The translations under genes were made by a program, and so were the position numbers. A stretch of DNA of 64,000 bases from Paracoccaceae bacterium (lineage in GTDB: Bacteria; Pseudomonadota; Alphaproteobacteria; Rhodobacterales; Rhodobacteraceae), in the NCBI GenBank assembly GCA_958296035.1, contig OY282431.1:2960037-3024036 (forward strand), in the 5' to 3' direction. The notes below the pieces were generated by a model. The model was given only the letters and a program-made list of their open reading frames with translations, ran no database searches and had not been told where the DNA came from. Positions 17,317 to 26,428 of this stretch are shown one piece after another (positions within the stretch are counted from its first letter, which is position 1; each line of letters starts with the position of its first letter).

Positions 17317-18237
17317 TCAGTCCTGTCCGATTACGCCGCGGCCTTCCTCAAGCGGCAGCTGCCATTTGTGCCGGCGCCCTTCAAAGCTCGCAGCCGCAAC
17401 GATCTCGACTGACCGGTCATCAATGCGCAGCGTCGACTCGTCCAGGGTCGTGCCGTATTCGGAATGTGCCAGAACAATGTGATTGATGACGCCCCTGGCC
17501 ACCAGTTCACGGTATTTGAGCATGCCAAGATACTCGCGTTTCAGTCGCCGCATACGGACCTGAAACTCGACATTGGCCTGCTCCCGTCCTGCCTTCCAGC
17601 CAGACCGGAACCAGCGGGTGAACAGGTGCCGTTCCTCGGCGTTGTGCGGAAGCAGGCTTGAGGGCAACCGATTCGGCTGTGGTGCCGTCAGGACGAGGTG
17701 ACCGCGCCAGGTTGGAATGACCGGTGACAGGCGACCCGGCTTGCTGAGCAAAATGTACTCGCTATTGCCGGCAATGATGTTGCCTCCCTTTTCAACAACC
17801 GTAGCATCAAACCCCCATTCGACGACCGGCGACACGACATAACCCAGTCCCAGGGGCGCAGGAGAAACCACCCTGCTGTAGTCGAAAGCCACAGACAGCT
17901 GGTTGCTGCGCACCTCGAGCCGTCTGCCGATTTCCCAGGACCGCCGGAGGTATCCTGTCTGGCTGCCATAAGTCAGTGCGCCTTCGAGAAGTGCCGAACG
18001 TCGAATCCCGGCAATTGTTGGCGACTTTCCGTGCTGCATCGCCTGCCTTGCGGCGTCTGTTCCCGATGATGGCGGAATGGGCCCTGCCATCAGGCGGTCG
18101 GCCTCGCCGATGTGCGGCATTGGGGATTCGGTGATCGCTTGCCTGGCTGCAGTGGACTGGCATCCTGCCAGGGTCGCCGTTAGCAGCATGGCACAAACGC
18201 AGATGCTGGCACGTGCCCTTCCACCGTCAACGCGCAT
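17317..18237 (-). CDS. dotC: DotC/TraI outer-membrane lipoprotein
   Basis: 306 residues from ATG 18237; the longer frame to 18312 runs back through dotD. The lipoprotein signal ends in ATLAGC (Cys26). RRSALLEGALTYGSQTGYLRR, LGLGYVVSPVV and the C-terminal NHIVLAHSEYGTTLDES are typical of DotC. With DotD it escorts DotH to the outer membrane to build the core complex. The start overlaps the end of dotD by 11 bases. Length equals Legionella DotC (about 303). Confidence 0.88.
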   Translation of the reverse strand: MRVDGGRARASICVCAMLLTATLAGCQSTAARQAITESPMPHIGEADRLMAGPIPPSSGTDAARQAMQHGKSPTIAGIRRSALLEGALTYGSQTGYLRRSWEIGRRLEVRSNQLSVAFDYSRVVSPAPLGLGYVVSPVVEWGFDATVVEKGGNIIAGNSEYILLSKPGRLSPVIPTWRGHLVLTAPQPNRLPSSLLPHNAEERHLFTRWFRSGWKAGREQANVEFQVRMRRLKREYLGMLKYRELVARGVINHIVLAHSEYGTTLDESTLRIDDRSVEIVAAASFEGRRHKWQLPLEEGRGVIGQD

Positions 18238-18724
18238 ATGTAAGCCTGAGACTACGGCTCTCGCCAATGTCCAGGCGGGCCTGACCGCGCGCTGCGTGGT
18301 TGGTGGCAGCAATCACATCCAGCAGCGTAGCGCCGGAGAGGGACAGGTTTACTGTGACCGGCGATGACGGCCGATTGGTCTCTGCGCTGTAATCGTAGCT
18401 GAAAAACCGCGCCGTCAGTCGCGCCAGCGGCTCAATGGCACCATTCCAGTTGACATCAATGCGTTGCTGGAGGCTGGCATTCGCTTCCTGTGAAGACGGA
18501 ACAAGGCGCACCATACCGCGAATGCTGGTGTCAGTGTTACTGTTGCCATCCGCTATCGGGCTGGCTGTCGATGTCTGTGCCACTTCCGAGACTGCCGACG
18601 CAATGACCACATCGATGGGATTGATTGTCGGTCGGGCAGGCATCCTTTCCGCCCTTGCACAGGCTGCAGTGAGCAGCATCGCAGCAAGAAGGAAGGAATT
18701 AACAGGTGAAGCACTGGGTGTCAT
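18227..18724 (-). CDS. dotD: DotD/TraH lipoprotein
   Basis: 165 residues from ATG 18724, first gene of the minus-strand operon. Signal peptide with lipobox LLTAAC (Cys22). Then a helical stretch (IDVVIASAVSEVAQTS) and a C-terminal periplasmic domain with INVNWNG-like RIDVNWNGAIEPLARLTARF and VNLSLSGATLLDVIAAT, the DotD fold related to secretin N-domains. It acts with DotC in localising DotH. The longer frame to 19111 is an upstream extension without support. Confidence 0.85.
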   Translation of the reverse strand: MTPSASPVNSFLLAAMLLTAACARAERMPARPTINPIDVVIASAVSEVAQTSTASPIADGNSNTDTSIRGMVRLVPSSQEANASLQQRIDVNWNGAIEPLARLTARFFSYDYSAETNRPSSPVTVNLSLSGATLLDVIAATNHAARGQARLDIGESRSLRLTYAR

Positions 18725-19506
18725 GGATCGTCCATTGTCGGTTACATGACCACCGATATGTTCGTTTCGCGAAACTGGTAATCCTGGTTGATCCCAATCC
18801 ACCAAAACCTGTGTGGATAACTCCTGCAATTGCTCCGGCACTCTGTAAGGCCGGACAGGCCGACGGCCAGGCCTCTCAAGGCTTTTTCGCCGATGTGCTC
18901 GGTGCGCGGCGGCATGAGGCCGCAGCCGCGCCGGCGCGGTTGACGAAAGTGTCTGATTCGAGGGGCACGAATGCTCTCTCATCGGGCCCATGAATAGAGA
19001 TTCTGGCCGGCGTTGCGTGTAGGCGGTGGTCCGTAATGGAAATGGATTCAATGCCCGGAACTGGATGCCAACATGCCGTGAACTGCCTGACATTTCGGCT
19101 AGAATGCCCAATTTCGTGGATTTTAGGCAATTTCCTGAAGTTTTTTTGTAACAGCCAGCCAGCCCAAAAAGATCACCCTTCTCCTGATCGACGACTGTTG
19201 ATCAGGCCTGGGACAACTGCGTCAGTTGCGGCTGAAAGTAGTCTTCTAGAATCAGCAAAGTGTATACGGCTATCTGGCAGCCACTACATATAGGGTTTTC
19301 AAATCTTGGATGTGCTGGATCAAACCGTAATTCTCAGGCTGGACCAGGGTTCGGATTGGCGATTCATACAGCACTTTCTTGCAGGGGCAGGTTAACAAGT
19401 TTTCCACAAACGATGTTCTTCCGTTTATTGCGGTCCACTAAGGAAAAGACAATGGTGTGTCGGCAAACAATTTCGGCATTTTCAATACACAAGGCGAGTC
19501 AGTTCA
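18725..19506. other. Divergent intergenic region between dotD operon and tyrosine recombinase
   Basis: About 780 bases between oppositely directed genes. It must carry both promoters. A T-run (GAAGTTTTTTTG, about 19137-19148) lies in the middle without a convincing hairpin. No gene seen. If the locus is an integrated element, an attachment site could lie here, but I see no repeat that shows it. Confidence 0.3.
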
Positions 19507-20943
19507 ATGTCCAGTTGCCCGGAAGACAATCCCCGCTTGCCTGGCGGCAAGCCGTCCGGGAATTTGTCTGCCTGGATGAAACTTCACAGATTACTGACCC
19601 TGACAGAGGATCGTTGCGCGCTGCTTCATCGCAGGTGTTGCTTCAACGAGGTCATCAACCAGTTGTACATCCGGGCAGTGTTTGTCGACCACGCAGCGTT
19701 GTACTCGGAACTCGCAAGTTGCCGAAAACTTGCGCGGCAAGCTCTCGACAGCCACGCCGCCGCACAGGCCGATGGCATGGTCCTCATGCCTTCCTATGCG
19801 TTTCCGGAAGGCATCGAAGTTCCGGATTGGGTCGAAGAATCGAGCTGGAGTGAATTTGCCGAGTTTTGCGATCAGATCATCCGGATAAGACGACCGGCCA
19901 TGATCGAAAGGGGCATAGAGAGAGTTGAACAGGATGCTGAATCGCTAAAGCACCGCTTCCTGTGCGTTGGTACAGCGGACCTGGGATATATGCTGGCCGC
20001 AGGACAATATGAAAAGCGCGCTGCTCCACGGCGGCCACCACAAAAGAGATGGCAACCGATATCCAGGGAAGACCTCGACAACCTGCTTGCGCAGGTTGGT
20101 GGCAAGGGTCCTGTCGAAGGCCTGCTTTCATTGAACACCAACAGATCAGACCCGGCAAGTCTAGCCAGTCTGTTGGGGAAAGCCGTCTGGTTGAGTGGCA
20201 TGAGAGGACAGGAACTCTTCTCGTGCCGTCTAATGTGGTTGAAGGCGTCGGCCTCAGAATCGTCGGACTTCCTGGAGCAGGCCCTGATCGATGACACAGA
20301 TACCACCGGTGATGCCGGGGCATTGTCAGTGGCTCTCACGCGACCGCGGCGGGACACGATTGAAGCCGGGCTCACTTCACTGCGCGACCTGTCCGTCAGC
20401 GCTGTTCCCTGCCTGGTCATACGGACCGCCAAGACCAGGAATCGTGCTCCGGCAATTGACAACCGCTTGCGTATCCAGGTTCTTGAAGGCATTCTCCTTT
20501 CCGATCTTGAGTGCCTGTGGCTGGTATCAAGGCTGAGAAAGTTCCTCCTTTCGCCCCGGCGAATGACAAGCGTCAGGACAGGCTGCTCGAATCGGCTCCT
20601 CAAAGCCTCCCGTCGGGTGTTTCCGCAACGCGATGACGGCATAACATTGCATACGCTTCGCCATGCCTTCATCGATTCGGTTCGAGGTGCCATGAGCCCG
20701 GAGAACGCCGCCGCTCTCAGCGGACACACTTCGCTCCGGACCCTTAAACGGTATGGAAGAGCTCGCCGGCGTTCGACCACGACGCAGCTTGCCAACCGAT
20801 GGCTTCCCGAGGCCGATCCGCAAGCGGTTGCGGCTATTTCTCGGGCGTGGGCACCCAGATCTATGCCGCGTCCCCAACCGGAGGCTGATCGCCCAAGTCC
20901 ATCACTTTCGCCTGCACCGCACCCTGGAAGGGCATTGGACTGA
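19507..20943 (+). CDS. Tyrosine recombinase (phage integrase family)
   Basis: 478 residues. The catalytic set of the family is visible: Arg in GMRGQELFSC (~232), HTLRHAF (HxxR, ~381-387), LSGHTS (~404-409) and Tyr in LKRYGRARR (~416). The N-terminal ~180 residues are not recognisable and would hold the DNA-binding arm. Such enzymes integrate and excise phages and ICEs or resolve dimers. Lying next to type IVB transfer genes and a DnaA-like protein, it could be the integrase of a conjugative element; there is no tRNA next to it. Confidence 0.8.
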   Translation: MSSCPEDNPRLPGGKPSGNLSAWMKLHRLLTLTEDRCALLHRRCCFNEVINQLYIRAVFVDHAALYSELASCRKLARQALDSHAAAQADGMVLMPSYAFPEGIEVPDWVEESSWSEFAEFCDQIIRIRRPAMIERGIERVEQDAESLKHRFLCVGTADLGYMLAAGQYEKRAAPRRPPQKRWQPISREDLDNLLAQVGGKGPVEGLLSLNTNRSDPASLASLLGKAVWLSGMRGQELFSCRLMWLKASASESSDFLEQALIDDTDTTGDAGALSVALTRPRRDTIEAGLTSLRDLSVSAVPCLVIRTAKTRNRAPAIDNRLRIQVLEGILLSDLECLWLVSRLRKFLLSPRRMTSVRTGCSNRLLKASRRVFPQRDDGITLHTLRHAFIDSVRGAMSPENAAALSGHTSLRTLKRYGRARRRSTTTQLANRWLPEADPQAVAAISRAWAPRSMPRPQPEADRPSPSLSPAPHPGRALD

Positions 20944-21296
20944 TGGACCGTTTTGCTGAATTCAGACAATTCAGGTGCAATTGGTGCCGCATGCTTCGCC
21001 TGCCGATCGTTCTTGGTCTCATTTTGGGAGCGAGTCCGTAAGCGGGCAAACTGGTACGTCATCGAGTCATTCCTAATCGTGAATACAGTGCTCGTCGACA
21101 TCTTGCATAACTTTGTTAGAGACACAATAAGGGCTAGTTAACTTCCATATATTGTGGTTCTAGAGAATATTTCTGCTTGACACCTCTGCCCCTTCGTGCT
21201 AGAGAACGTCATGCTCAAGTTCGACAGTACATCACCGTATCCAGCCCCGTTCGGGCCGCTTTTCCAGCCCCGAAAAGCGCCATCGGGAGGTCGGTC

Positions 21297-22979
21297 ATGA
21301 CACCGAAACGGGCCCTCGAAAAGGCCCTGGCTGAACGGAATGCAGCACGAAAAGACGTCACCTCTCTCACACAAGAAATTGCCTCTCTCAGGCGTCAGAT
21401 AGAGTGGTTCAAGCGCCAGCTCTTCGGCGCCACATCCGAACGGCAGACGGTCAGGACGCCCGAGCAGGGACGCGACATGTTCGAGGCCGCCGGCGTCGAG
21501 TCCGGCGCCGAGACCGCCCCGTCATCCGATGATGACGCGCAGGATGACCCGTCGACTTGTGCCGGTCAGGCCGAGGAGAAGAAGAAACGCAAGCGCGGCA
21601 AGAAGAAGCGTGGCCCTGCCGTCAATGACAGCGGTCTGCGCTTTGATGCCGATGTTCCGGTCCAGGATGTGTATCTTGAACCGGAGGGTCTTGACGGCAT
21701 TCCCGGGGACGAACTCGAGAAGGTCGGCGAGCATGTGGTCTGCAAGCTGGTCACCCGTCGCGAGACCTCGCACGTCGCCCGCTTCATCATGCCGATCTAC
21801 AAGCGCCGCGAGACCAACGCCTTCCTCCCGGTTCCGACGCCCCCGTCGGTCTTCGAGAGCAGTTGCGTCGATGTCAGTTTCATCGCCCGTATGCTGATCG
21901 ACAAGTTCATCTGGCATATGCCCCTCAATCGCCAGCACCGGCGTCTGTCTGCGGACGGCATTGAGGTCAGCCGCTCGAGCCTCAGGGGCTGGGTGCGACG
22001 TGCGATTGACCTTCTCTGTCCGCTGGCCGAGGCGCAGTGGCGCTCTGTCCTGGCGAGCGATGTCATCATGATGGACGAGACATATCTCCGGGCCGGCCGG
22101 ATATCACGGGGCAAGATGCGCCGCGGCGTGTTGTGGCCGGTGCTGGGCGACCGGGGCGAGATTGTGTTTCATTACCGGCCCGATCGCCAGCACCATCATG
22201 TGGGGGGCATTCTGGGCGACTGGTCCGGGGTTTTGCACAGCGATGGCTATGGGGCTTATGCGGCCTGGTCGGAGGCGATGTCGGGACGGGTTGCGCATGC
22301 GTTGTGCTGGGCGCACACCCGTCGCAAGTTCGAGGGCTGCAAGGATCATGAGCCCGAGCATGCGGGGCGTGCTCTGGCGTTGATTGCCAAGATGTACCTG
22401 ACCGAGCGGGAGGCGCGTGCGGACGGCACATCGGGGGTTGCGTTGCTGGCTGCCCGTCATAAGCTGCTGGCGCCGGCGATGGCGGCCTTCTGGGAGTGGC
22501 ATGGGACGATGCTGGCGCGTGACTGGTTGCCGAAGGATCCGTTCTACCAGGCTCTGTGTTATGCCGGAGAGCGGCGTGCCGGGCTTGAGGTGTGTCTGGG
22601 TCATGCCGGTGTTCGTCTGGATACCAACGAACTGGAGCGTCAGATCCGCCCCATAGCGACGGGTCGCAGGAACTGGCTGTTTGCCTGGAGCGAGGCCGGT
22701 GCCCGCGACATCGCCACCATCCAGTCCTTGCTTCTGACCTGTCAATTGCAGTGTGTTGATGCCTGGACCTGGCTGGTCGATGTCCTGCAGCGTGTGGCCC
22801 TGCATCCGGCCCGGCTGGTCGAGGAGTTGACGCCCCGCCGCTGGCCAGACGTGTTTGGTGCGGCGCCCTTGGGCTCGGTTGTCAGTCAGCGGCCCTTCGG
22901 CGGTTCGGCCGGCGTCTATACCCCGGACCCGGAACGGCCCTGTGCATCTCCCCGGGCCGGCATGGCGGCGCCGGGATAG
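21297..22979 (+). CDS. tnpC: IS66 transposase TnpC (copy 1)
   Basis: 560 residues from ATG 21297 (GGGAGGTCGGTC upstream); the frame to 21177 is an extension. Parts in order: N-terminal leucine zipper-like coil (EKALAERNAARKDV..IASLRRQIEWFKRQLFG), acidic linker, lysine-rich patch KKKRKRGKKKRG, helix-turn-helix and the DDE domain (DVIMMDETYLR; LHSDGYGAY; DTNELERQIRPIATGRRNWLF with Glu). Complete and probably active. Confidence 0.95.
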   Translation: MTPKRALEKALAERNAARKDVTSLTQEIASLRRQIEWFKRQLFGATSERQTVRTPEQGRDMFEAAGVESGAETAPSSDDDAQDDPSTCAGQAEEKKKRKRGKKKRGPAVNDSGLRFDADVPVQDVYLEPEGLDGIPGDELEKVGEHVVCKLVTRRETSHVARFIMPIYKRRETNAFLPVPTPPSVFESSCVDVSFIARMLIDKFIWHMPLNRQHRRLSADGIEVSRSSLRGWVRRAIDLLCPLAEAQWRSVLASDVIMMDETYLRAGRISRGKMRRGVLWPVLGDRGEIVFHYRPDRQHHHVGGILGDWSGVLHSDGYGAYAAWSEAMSGRVAHALCWAHTRRKFEGCKDHEPEHAGRALALIAKMYLTEREARADGTSGVALLAARHKLLAPAMAAFWEWHGTMLARDWLPKDPFYQALCYAGERRAGLEVCLGHAGVRLDTNELERQIRPIATGRRNWLFAWSEAGARDIATIQSLLLTCQLQCVDAWTWLVDVLQRVALHPARLVEELTPRRWPDVFGAAPLGSVVSQRPFGGSAGVYTPDPERPCASPRAGMAAPG

Positions 22980-23078
22980 CCCATTCCGATGTCACCTCTC
23001 AAGCGGTCATGGCGACAATCCTGACCACACGACACATCCCTGACCTGGCCTGAGGCGAGGCCGGCCGGCCCGGCGCCG

Positions 23079-23432
23079 TCAGGCGGCCCGGGCGTACCGT
23101 TTGCGTTGTCTTGACTTGATGATGTCGATGCCGTCGACCAGCGCCATGAGCCCGGTGGCCGAGACCGGCTCGGCCGGATTGCTGGAGGTGAGCCGGGTAA
23201 AGAGGCCGCTCTCCAGGCGCTTGGACCAGATCCAGTAGCCGCCCCGGTCGAAGGCGATGACCTTGAGCATGGTGCGGCGTCGATTGAGGAAGACATACCA
23301 GTCCCCCGAGATCGGGTTGCGGCCGAGGCGGTTGCGCACCAAGGCCGAAAGCCCGTCATAGGACAGGCGCATGTCGGCGGGTTCGGTGGCCAGCCAGATG
23401 CGGCCCCGGCCGGGAAAGCCGGACCCGATCAT
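23079..23432 (-). CDS. tnpB: IS66 accessory protein TnpB (copy 1)
   Basis: 117 residues from ATG 23432, overlapping the tnpA stop by four bases (ATGA). The core DMRLSYDGLSALVRNRLGRN, YVFLNRRRTMLKVIAFDRGG and WIWSKRLESG is the IS66 Orf2 signature. It is required with TnpA for transposition in studied members. Encoded opposite to tnpC. Confidence 0.93.
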   Translation of the reverse strand: MIGSGFPGRGRIWLATEPADMRLSYDGLSALVRNRLGRNPISGDWYVFLNRRRTMLKVIAFDRGGYWIWSKRLESGLFTRLTSSNPAEPVSATGLMALVDGIDIIKSRQRKRYARAA

Positions 23433-23755
23433 GACCGGCGCATCCGCAAGACAACATCGGGCCCGAGCGTGAGCTCGATCTCCCAGTGCGGCTGTGCAGC
23501 TGGTCCGAGATTGACAAAGGGCGGCGTGACCGGGGCGGCGGCCGTGTGGCTGCCGGTGTCTTTGCGGAAGCGCTGGCACCATCTCCGGAACGTGCTGTAG
23601 CGGAGACCCTGTGTGTCGCAAAAGTCCCGGCGTGTCAGCGCCGATGATTGCCAGGTGTCATAGATGTCCCGCCACTGATCACGGCTCCGCACAGGAGCGC
23701 GCTGTGGGGTGGGTGGTGATTGTGAAATGCCGTTCTCCATGGGCCTTGTCTCCAT
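23429..23755 (-). CDS. tnpA: IS66 accessory protein TnpA (copy 1)
   Basis: 108 residues. RDIYDTWQSSALTRRDFCDT and FRRWCQRFRKD form the helix-turn-helix of IS66 Orf1. It is first in the tnpA-tnpB pair; the N-terminal METRPMENGISQSPPTPQRA tag recurs in several IS66 scraps of this window. Confidence 0.92.
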   Translation of the reverse strand: METRPMENGISQSPPTPQRAPVRSRDQWRDIYDTWQSSALTRRDFCDTQGLRYSTFRRWCQRFRKDTGSHTAAAPVTPPFVNLGPAAQPHWEIELTLGPDVVLRMRRS

Positions 23756-24887
23756 CTGTTGTCACGGGATTGACCGAATTCAGATGATCGGAGAACAGAT
23801 GCTGATCGTCAACAGCTAATCGGGACGTACCAGTTTGCCCGCTTACGCGAGTCCGGCGGTTTCTGAAACGCCGGTTAGCGGACAGTCTGGCAATCTCCAC
23901 AACCCTGGCGGACCTGCGTATCAGACTGGTCCGGTCATGATGACCGGCTACGGGTTTCGTATGCTTGCCGGCAGCATGACCCAACTGGAGAGCGAAGACA
24001 CAAGCAGGAATCTGCTATTCCGCGATGTCTACTTCAATATCGAGACCCCGCGGCGGCGTTGGCCGGACGGTGTCCGCATTCATGCCCATGCGGTAGCACT
24101 GCGCCTGGACGCGCCTGCAGGTACAGTCAGGGGCGCCGAAGCGCGTGGGCTCAGCATTGGGTGCAGACCGCAATCGGCGTGCCACATAGTGTTCCATTGC
24201 GCCGATACACGACGCACTGTTGCCCAGTTGCCCGCCGTGTCGGTGCGTCGGCGACCGGTATCCGCAGTCCTGGCTCCGAATGGCAATTCGGTCCAGCCTG
24301 TTGCGGGGGAACGTGATGATGGTCGACACTTTGTATTGACCGCAGAAATCTCGCATCTCCTTCTGCCAGGGTCAGTCTCGCCTCGCAACAAGCAATCAAC
24401 GGCGCAGGCAGACCTGCCTGAGCTGGTTGGCTCCGGTTTTGCCATGATCGATACGAGCATTGTGTTGCACGCACCGCGGCAACGAGTCCTGTTGCTCCTG
24501 CGCCGACGCGGGCATGACAATCTCGGCAGCAATGCCGACATTAGCGGCCTTTTTCTGCAAAAGTCAGGAAAGAACCTGTCGGCACTGCATTTTGGAGAAA
24601 CAATCGGGATACATTCCTACAGAAACAATGAAACAGTGCCGCTGCGTCTGCTTAGCGGAATAATAGATCTACTCTCTTCGTTGGGTCAGCAGCAGAGTGC
24701 AGTCGAAGCAGATCTTGCCGAACCGTTCGATCGGCAACACGTCAGGACCGGGGACGCGGGCACCTTAAACGCTCAGCCCGCCGAATTGCATCTTGCCCGG
24801 AATGACGACCCAATCGGACAGACATGCGCGACGTCCAACCCGACAAGTGGCGGGCAGCACGCTTCACATGGGGATGTTCATGAATAG

Positions 24888-25305
24888 CCCCGCATTTTTC
24901 TTCAAAGCCGCCCTTGTTGGCGACCGATCGGTAGCCTCGGCGAAGCCGTTCGGCTCGCATTCCTGGCGGCAAGACGGCTCCGAATCTGTACTTGTCAAGA
25001 TTTGGAGACCAAATCCGGAAGCCCGTTAGGTTTCAGGCAGTACCCCCCGCACGGCGACAATCCGCCGGGGGTTTATCAACGGTTTGCCAGCGGCCTTTTT
25101 GCTGCATCACGGCAGGTCCAATTCACAGTTGCATGTCTCCGAGAACTGGTCGCCGCAATTGTGGCAACGCGGTGTTGCCGACCAAACGGCCAGCATCGCA
25201 AATTTCAAGGAGAATTGAAATGAAACTCCAAACCAAGAAACCTGCCAAGCGCTCAGTTGGCGCTTGTGCACAAGTTGACGCCGAGGCCAAAGGGAGTAGC
25301 CGGAA
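24888..25305. other. Intergenic stretch, nothing recognised
   Basis: About 420 bases before the DnaA-like gene; GGGAGTAGCCGG near its end is that gene's likely ribosome-binding site. No iteron-like repeats are apparent. Confidence 0.3.
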
Positions 25306-26292
25306 ATGTTCATAAAAGCAGTACGCTCGGGAGCCATGAAAGAGCCATGGCGCAATTCGTTCGGTGTTGAGTTCATCAAGCGAGACGGAAGGCTGATTGT
25401 CAGCCTGATTGCGCTGACGCCACTATTTGCCCTCCTGGCAGCCTATTCAAGGTTGCGTCAGATCAACACCATTGTCAGAACCATTGGCATGGATATTGCG
25501 CAGATCGAGATCACTTCGATTCCACTGCTGAGTGGAAACGAGGACTATGCACCTTGCATTTCCTGGAAGGTAAACACACGGGACCGGCGCCTCAAGACGG
25601 TTCACAACCGGCATGTTTTCAAGCTCTACGAATTCTTGTGGCGCAAGAGTCGCAGGGAGCAACTGGACTGCCAGTTTCAGCCCGGTGCCGCGGCGTGTTA
25701 TGAAAGCGTGTTTCTGGATGCTGAGGTGCAGGAAGAAGCAATCGACCGCCTGTATGACCACATTCATACACACGGCCTGGCGTCCTGCGGCGAGGAGAGT
25801 GCGAAGCGGCAGGTCACGGCGCATGTCGAAAAGCACCAGCACCTGCTCCAGCCCAGCGGCTTCATTACGCGCTACACCGTGATCCGCTGTTTGCGTGAGC
25901 TTGACCTTGTCCATGAATCACGAGAGAACAATCCGCCGCTGTGCCCCTGGACAGAGTGTGCAAACATGCAGGACATTGTTGCGCTTGTTGAACTGTCCAC
26001 CAATCTTGCACCAGGCGGTCTTCTTGGCAAGTCGCGAAAACTGGAGGCGATTTATGCGAGAAGAACCGGCATGAACATCATGCGTTTGACGACGTGTCGG
26101 AACCTGCAACAAATTGGGTCCGCGATCGGGGGGTTGCATCACTCGACCGTATTGTACGGCCTCGCGCAGAGTGCAGCTTACCGGGACATCAACCCGATGC
26201 ACGCGTCCCTTATCAACATGTTCTGCCAAATCGCTGATAACGAAGCGATATTCCGCGGCATCGCATTGAAAAAGTCGTTGCTGATCTCCTAA
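25306..26292 (+). CDS. Protein with a DnaA domain IV-like C-terminus
   Basis: 328 residues. A hydrophobic segment lies near residues 28-45 (LIVSLIALTPLFALLAAY). The middle is unfamiliar. Near residues 245-290 the sequence GKSRKLEAIYARRTGMNIMR, QIGSAIGGLHHSTVLYGLAQ matches DnaA domain IV (ARxIAMYL...IGxxFGGRDHSTVLHA), the helix-turn-helix that binds DnaA boxes. There is no AAA+ domain, so it is not a replication initiator by itself. It may be a DNA-binding regulator or plasmid/ICE replication factor. A separate transcription unit closes with a hairpin at 26314. Function inferred only from this domain. Confidence 0.65.
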   Translation: MFIKAVRSGAMKEPWRNSFGVEFIKRDGRLIVSLIALTPLFALLAAYSRLRQINTIVRTIGMDIAQIEITSIPLLSGNEDYAPCISWKVNTRDRRLKTVHNRHVFKLYEFLWRKSRREQLDCQFQPGAAACYESVFLDAEVQEEAIDRLYDHIHTHGLASCGEESAKRQVTAHVEKHQHLLQPSGFITRYTVIRCLRELDLVHESRENNPPLCPWTECANMQDIVALVELSTNLAPGGLLGKSRKLEAIYARRTGMNIMRLTTCRNLQQIGSAIGGLHHSTVLYGLAQSAAYRDINPMHASLINMFCQIADNEAIFRGIALKKSLLIS

Positions 26293-26313
26293 TTCGGCAA
26301 CCAGTGAGAAATG

Positions 26314-26352
26314 TGTAGCGGCCGTTTGTAACAACAGGCGGTCGCTACATTT
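26314..26352 (+). terminator. Probable rho-independent terminator
   Basis: TGTAGCGGCCG and CGGTCGCTACA pair over 11 positions (one G-T) around a short loop, followed by TTT. It lies 22 bases after the stop of the DnaA-domain gene. The T-run is short, so efficiency is uncertain. Confidence 0.5.
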
Positions 26353-26428
26353 ACAAGGGTTCAATGCACGACATCGTGATGCTAGAGTCCCGGGACGGGA
26401 TTTATCACGGGAATGGGAGTGTCAACCA

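Larger units (their letters stand above)
21038..23846 (+). mobile_element. IS66-family element, copy 1 (2809 bp)
   Basis: Bounded by terminal inverted repeats (GTAAGCGGGCAAACTGG at the left, its complement at the right) and flanked by the 8-bp target duplication GCGAGTCC (21030-21037 and 23847-23854), as is usual for IS66. It carries tnpC rightwards and tnpA-tnpB leftwards, a convergent arrangement. The copy at 48149-50957 has the same length and differs at only a handful of positions. Confidence 0.95.
20990..24887 (+). pseudogene. Exported protein gene interrupted in its signal peptide by IS66
   Basis: Removing the IS66 copy (21038-23846) and one 8-bp target repeat joins ATG 20990 in frame to 23855-24887. 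The N-terminus then reads MLRLPIVLGLILGASPAVSE, a complete signal peptide with the insertion in codon 15-16. The mature part starts TPVSGQSGNLHNPGGPAYQ and continues about 345 residues; beyond ~80 residues it becomes arginine-rich and irregular, so a frameshift or decay is possible. I do not recognise it. It lies 46 bases after the recombinase gene. Confidence 0.65.

Noticed and set aside
22104..22805. 233-codon minus frame within IS66 tnpC
   Set aside because: Antisense shadow of the transposase DDE domain; it repeats in copy 2 only because the IS is duplicated.
24015..24541. Minus frames opposite the IS66-interrupted exported gene
   Set aside because: The plus frame is supported by a reconstructed signal peptide; the minus frames have unnatural composition.
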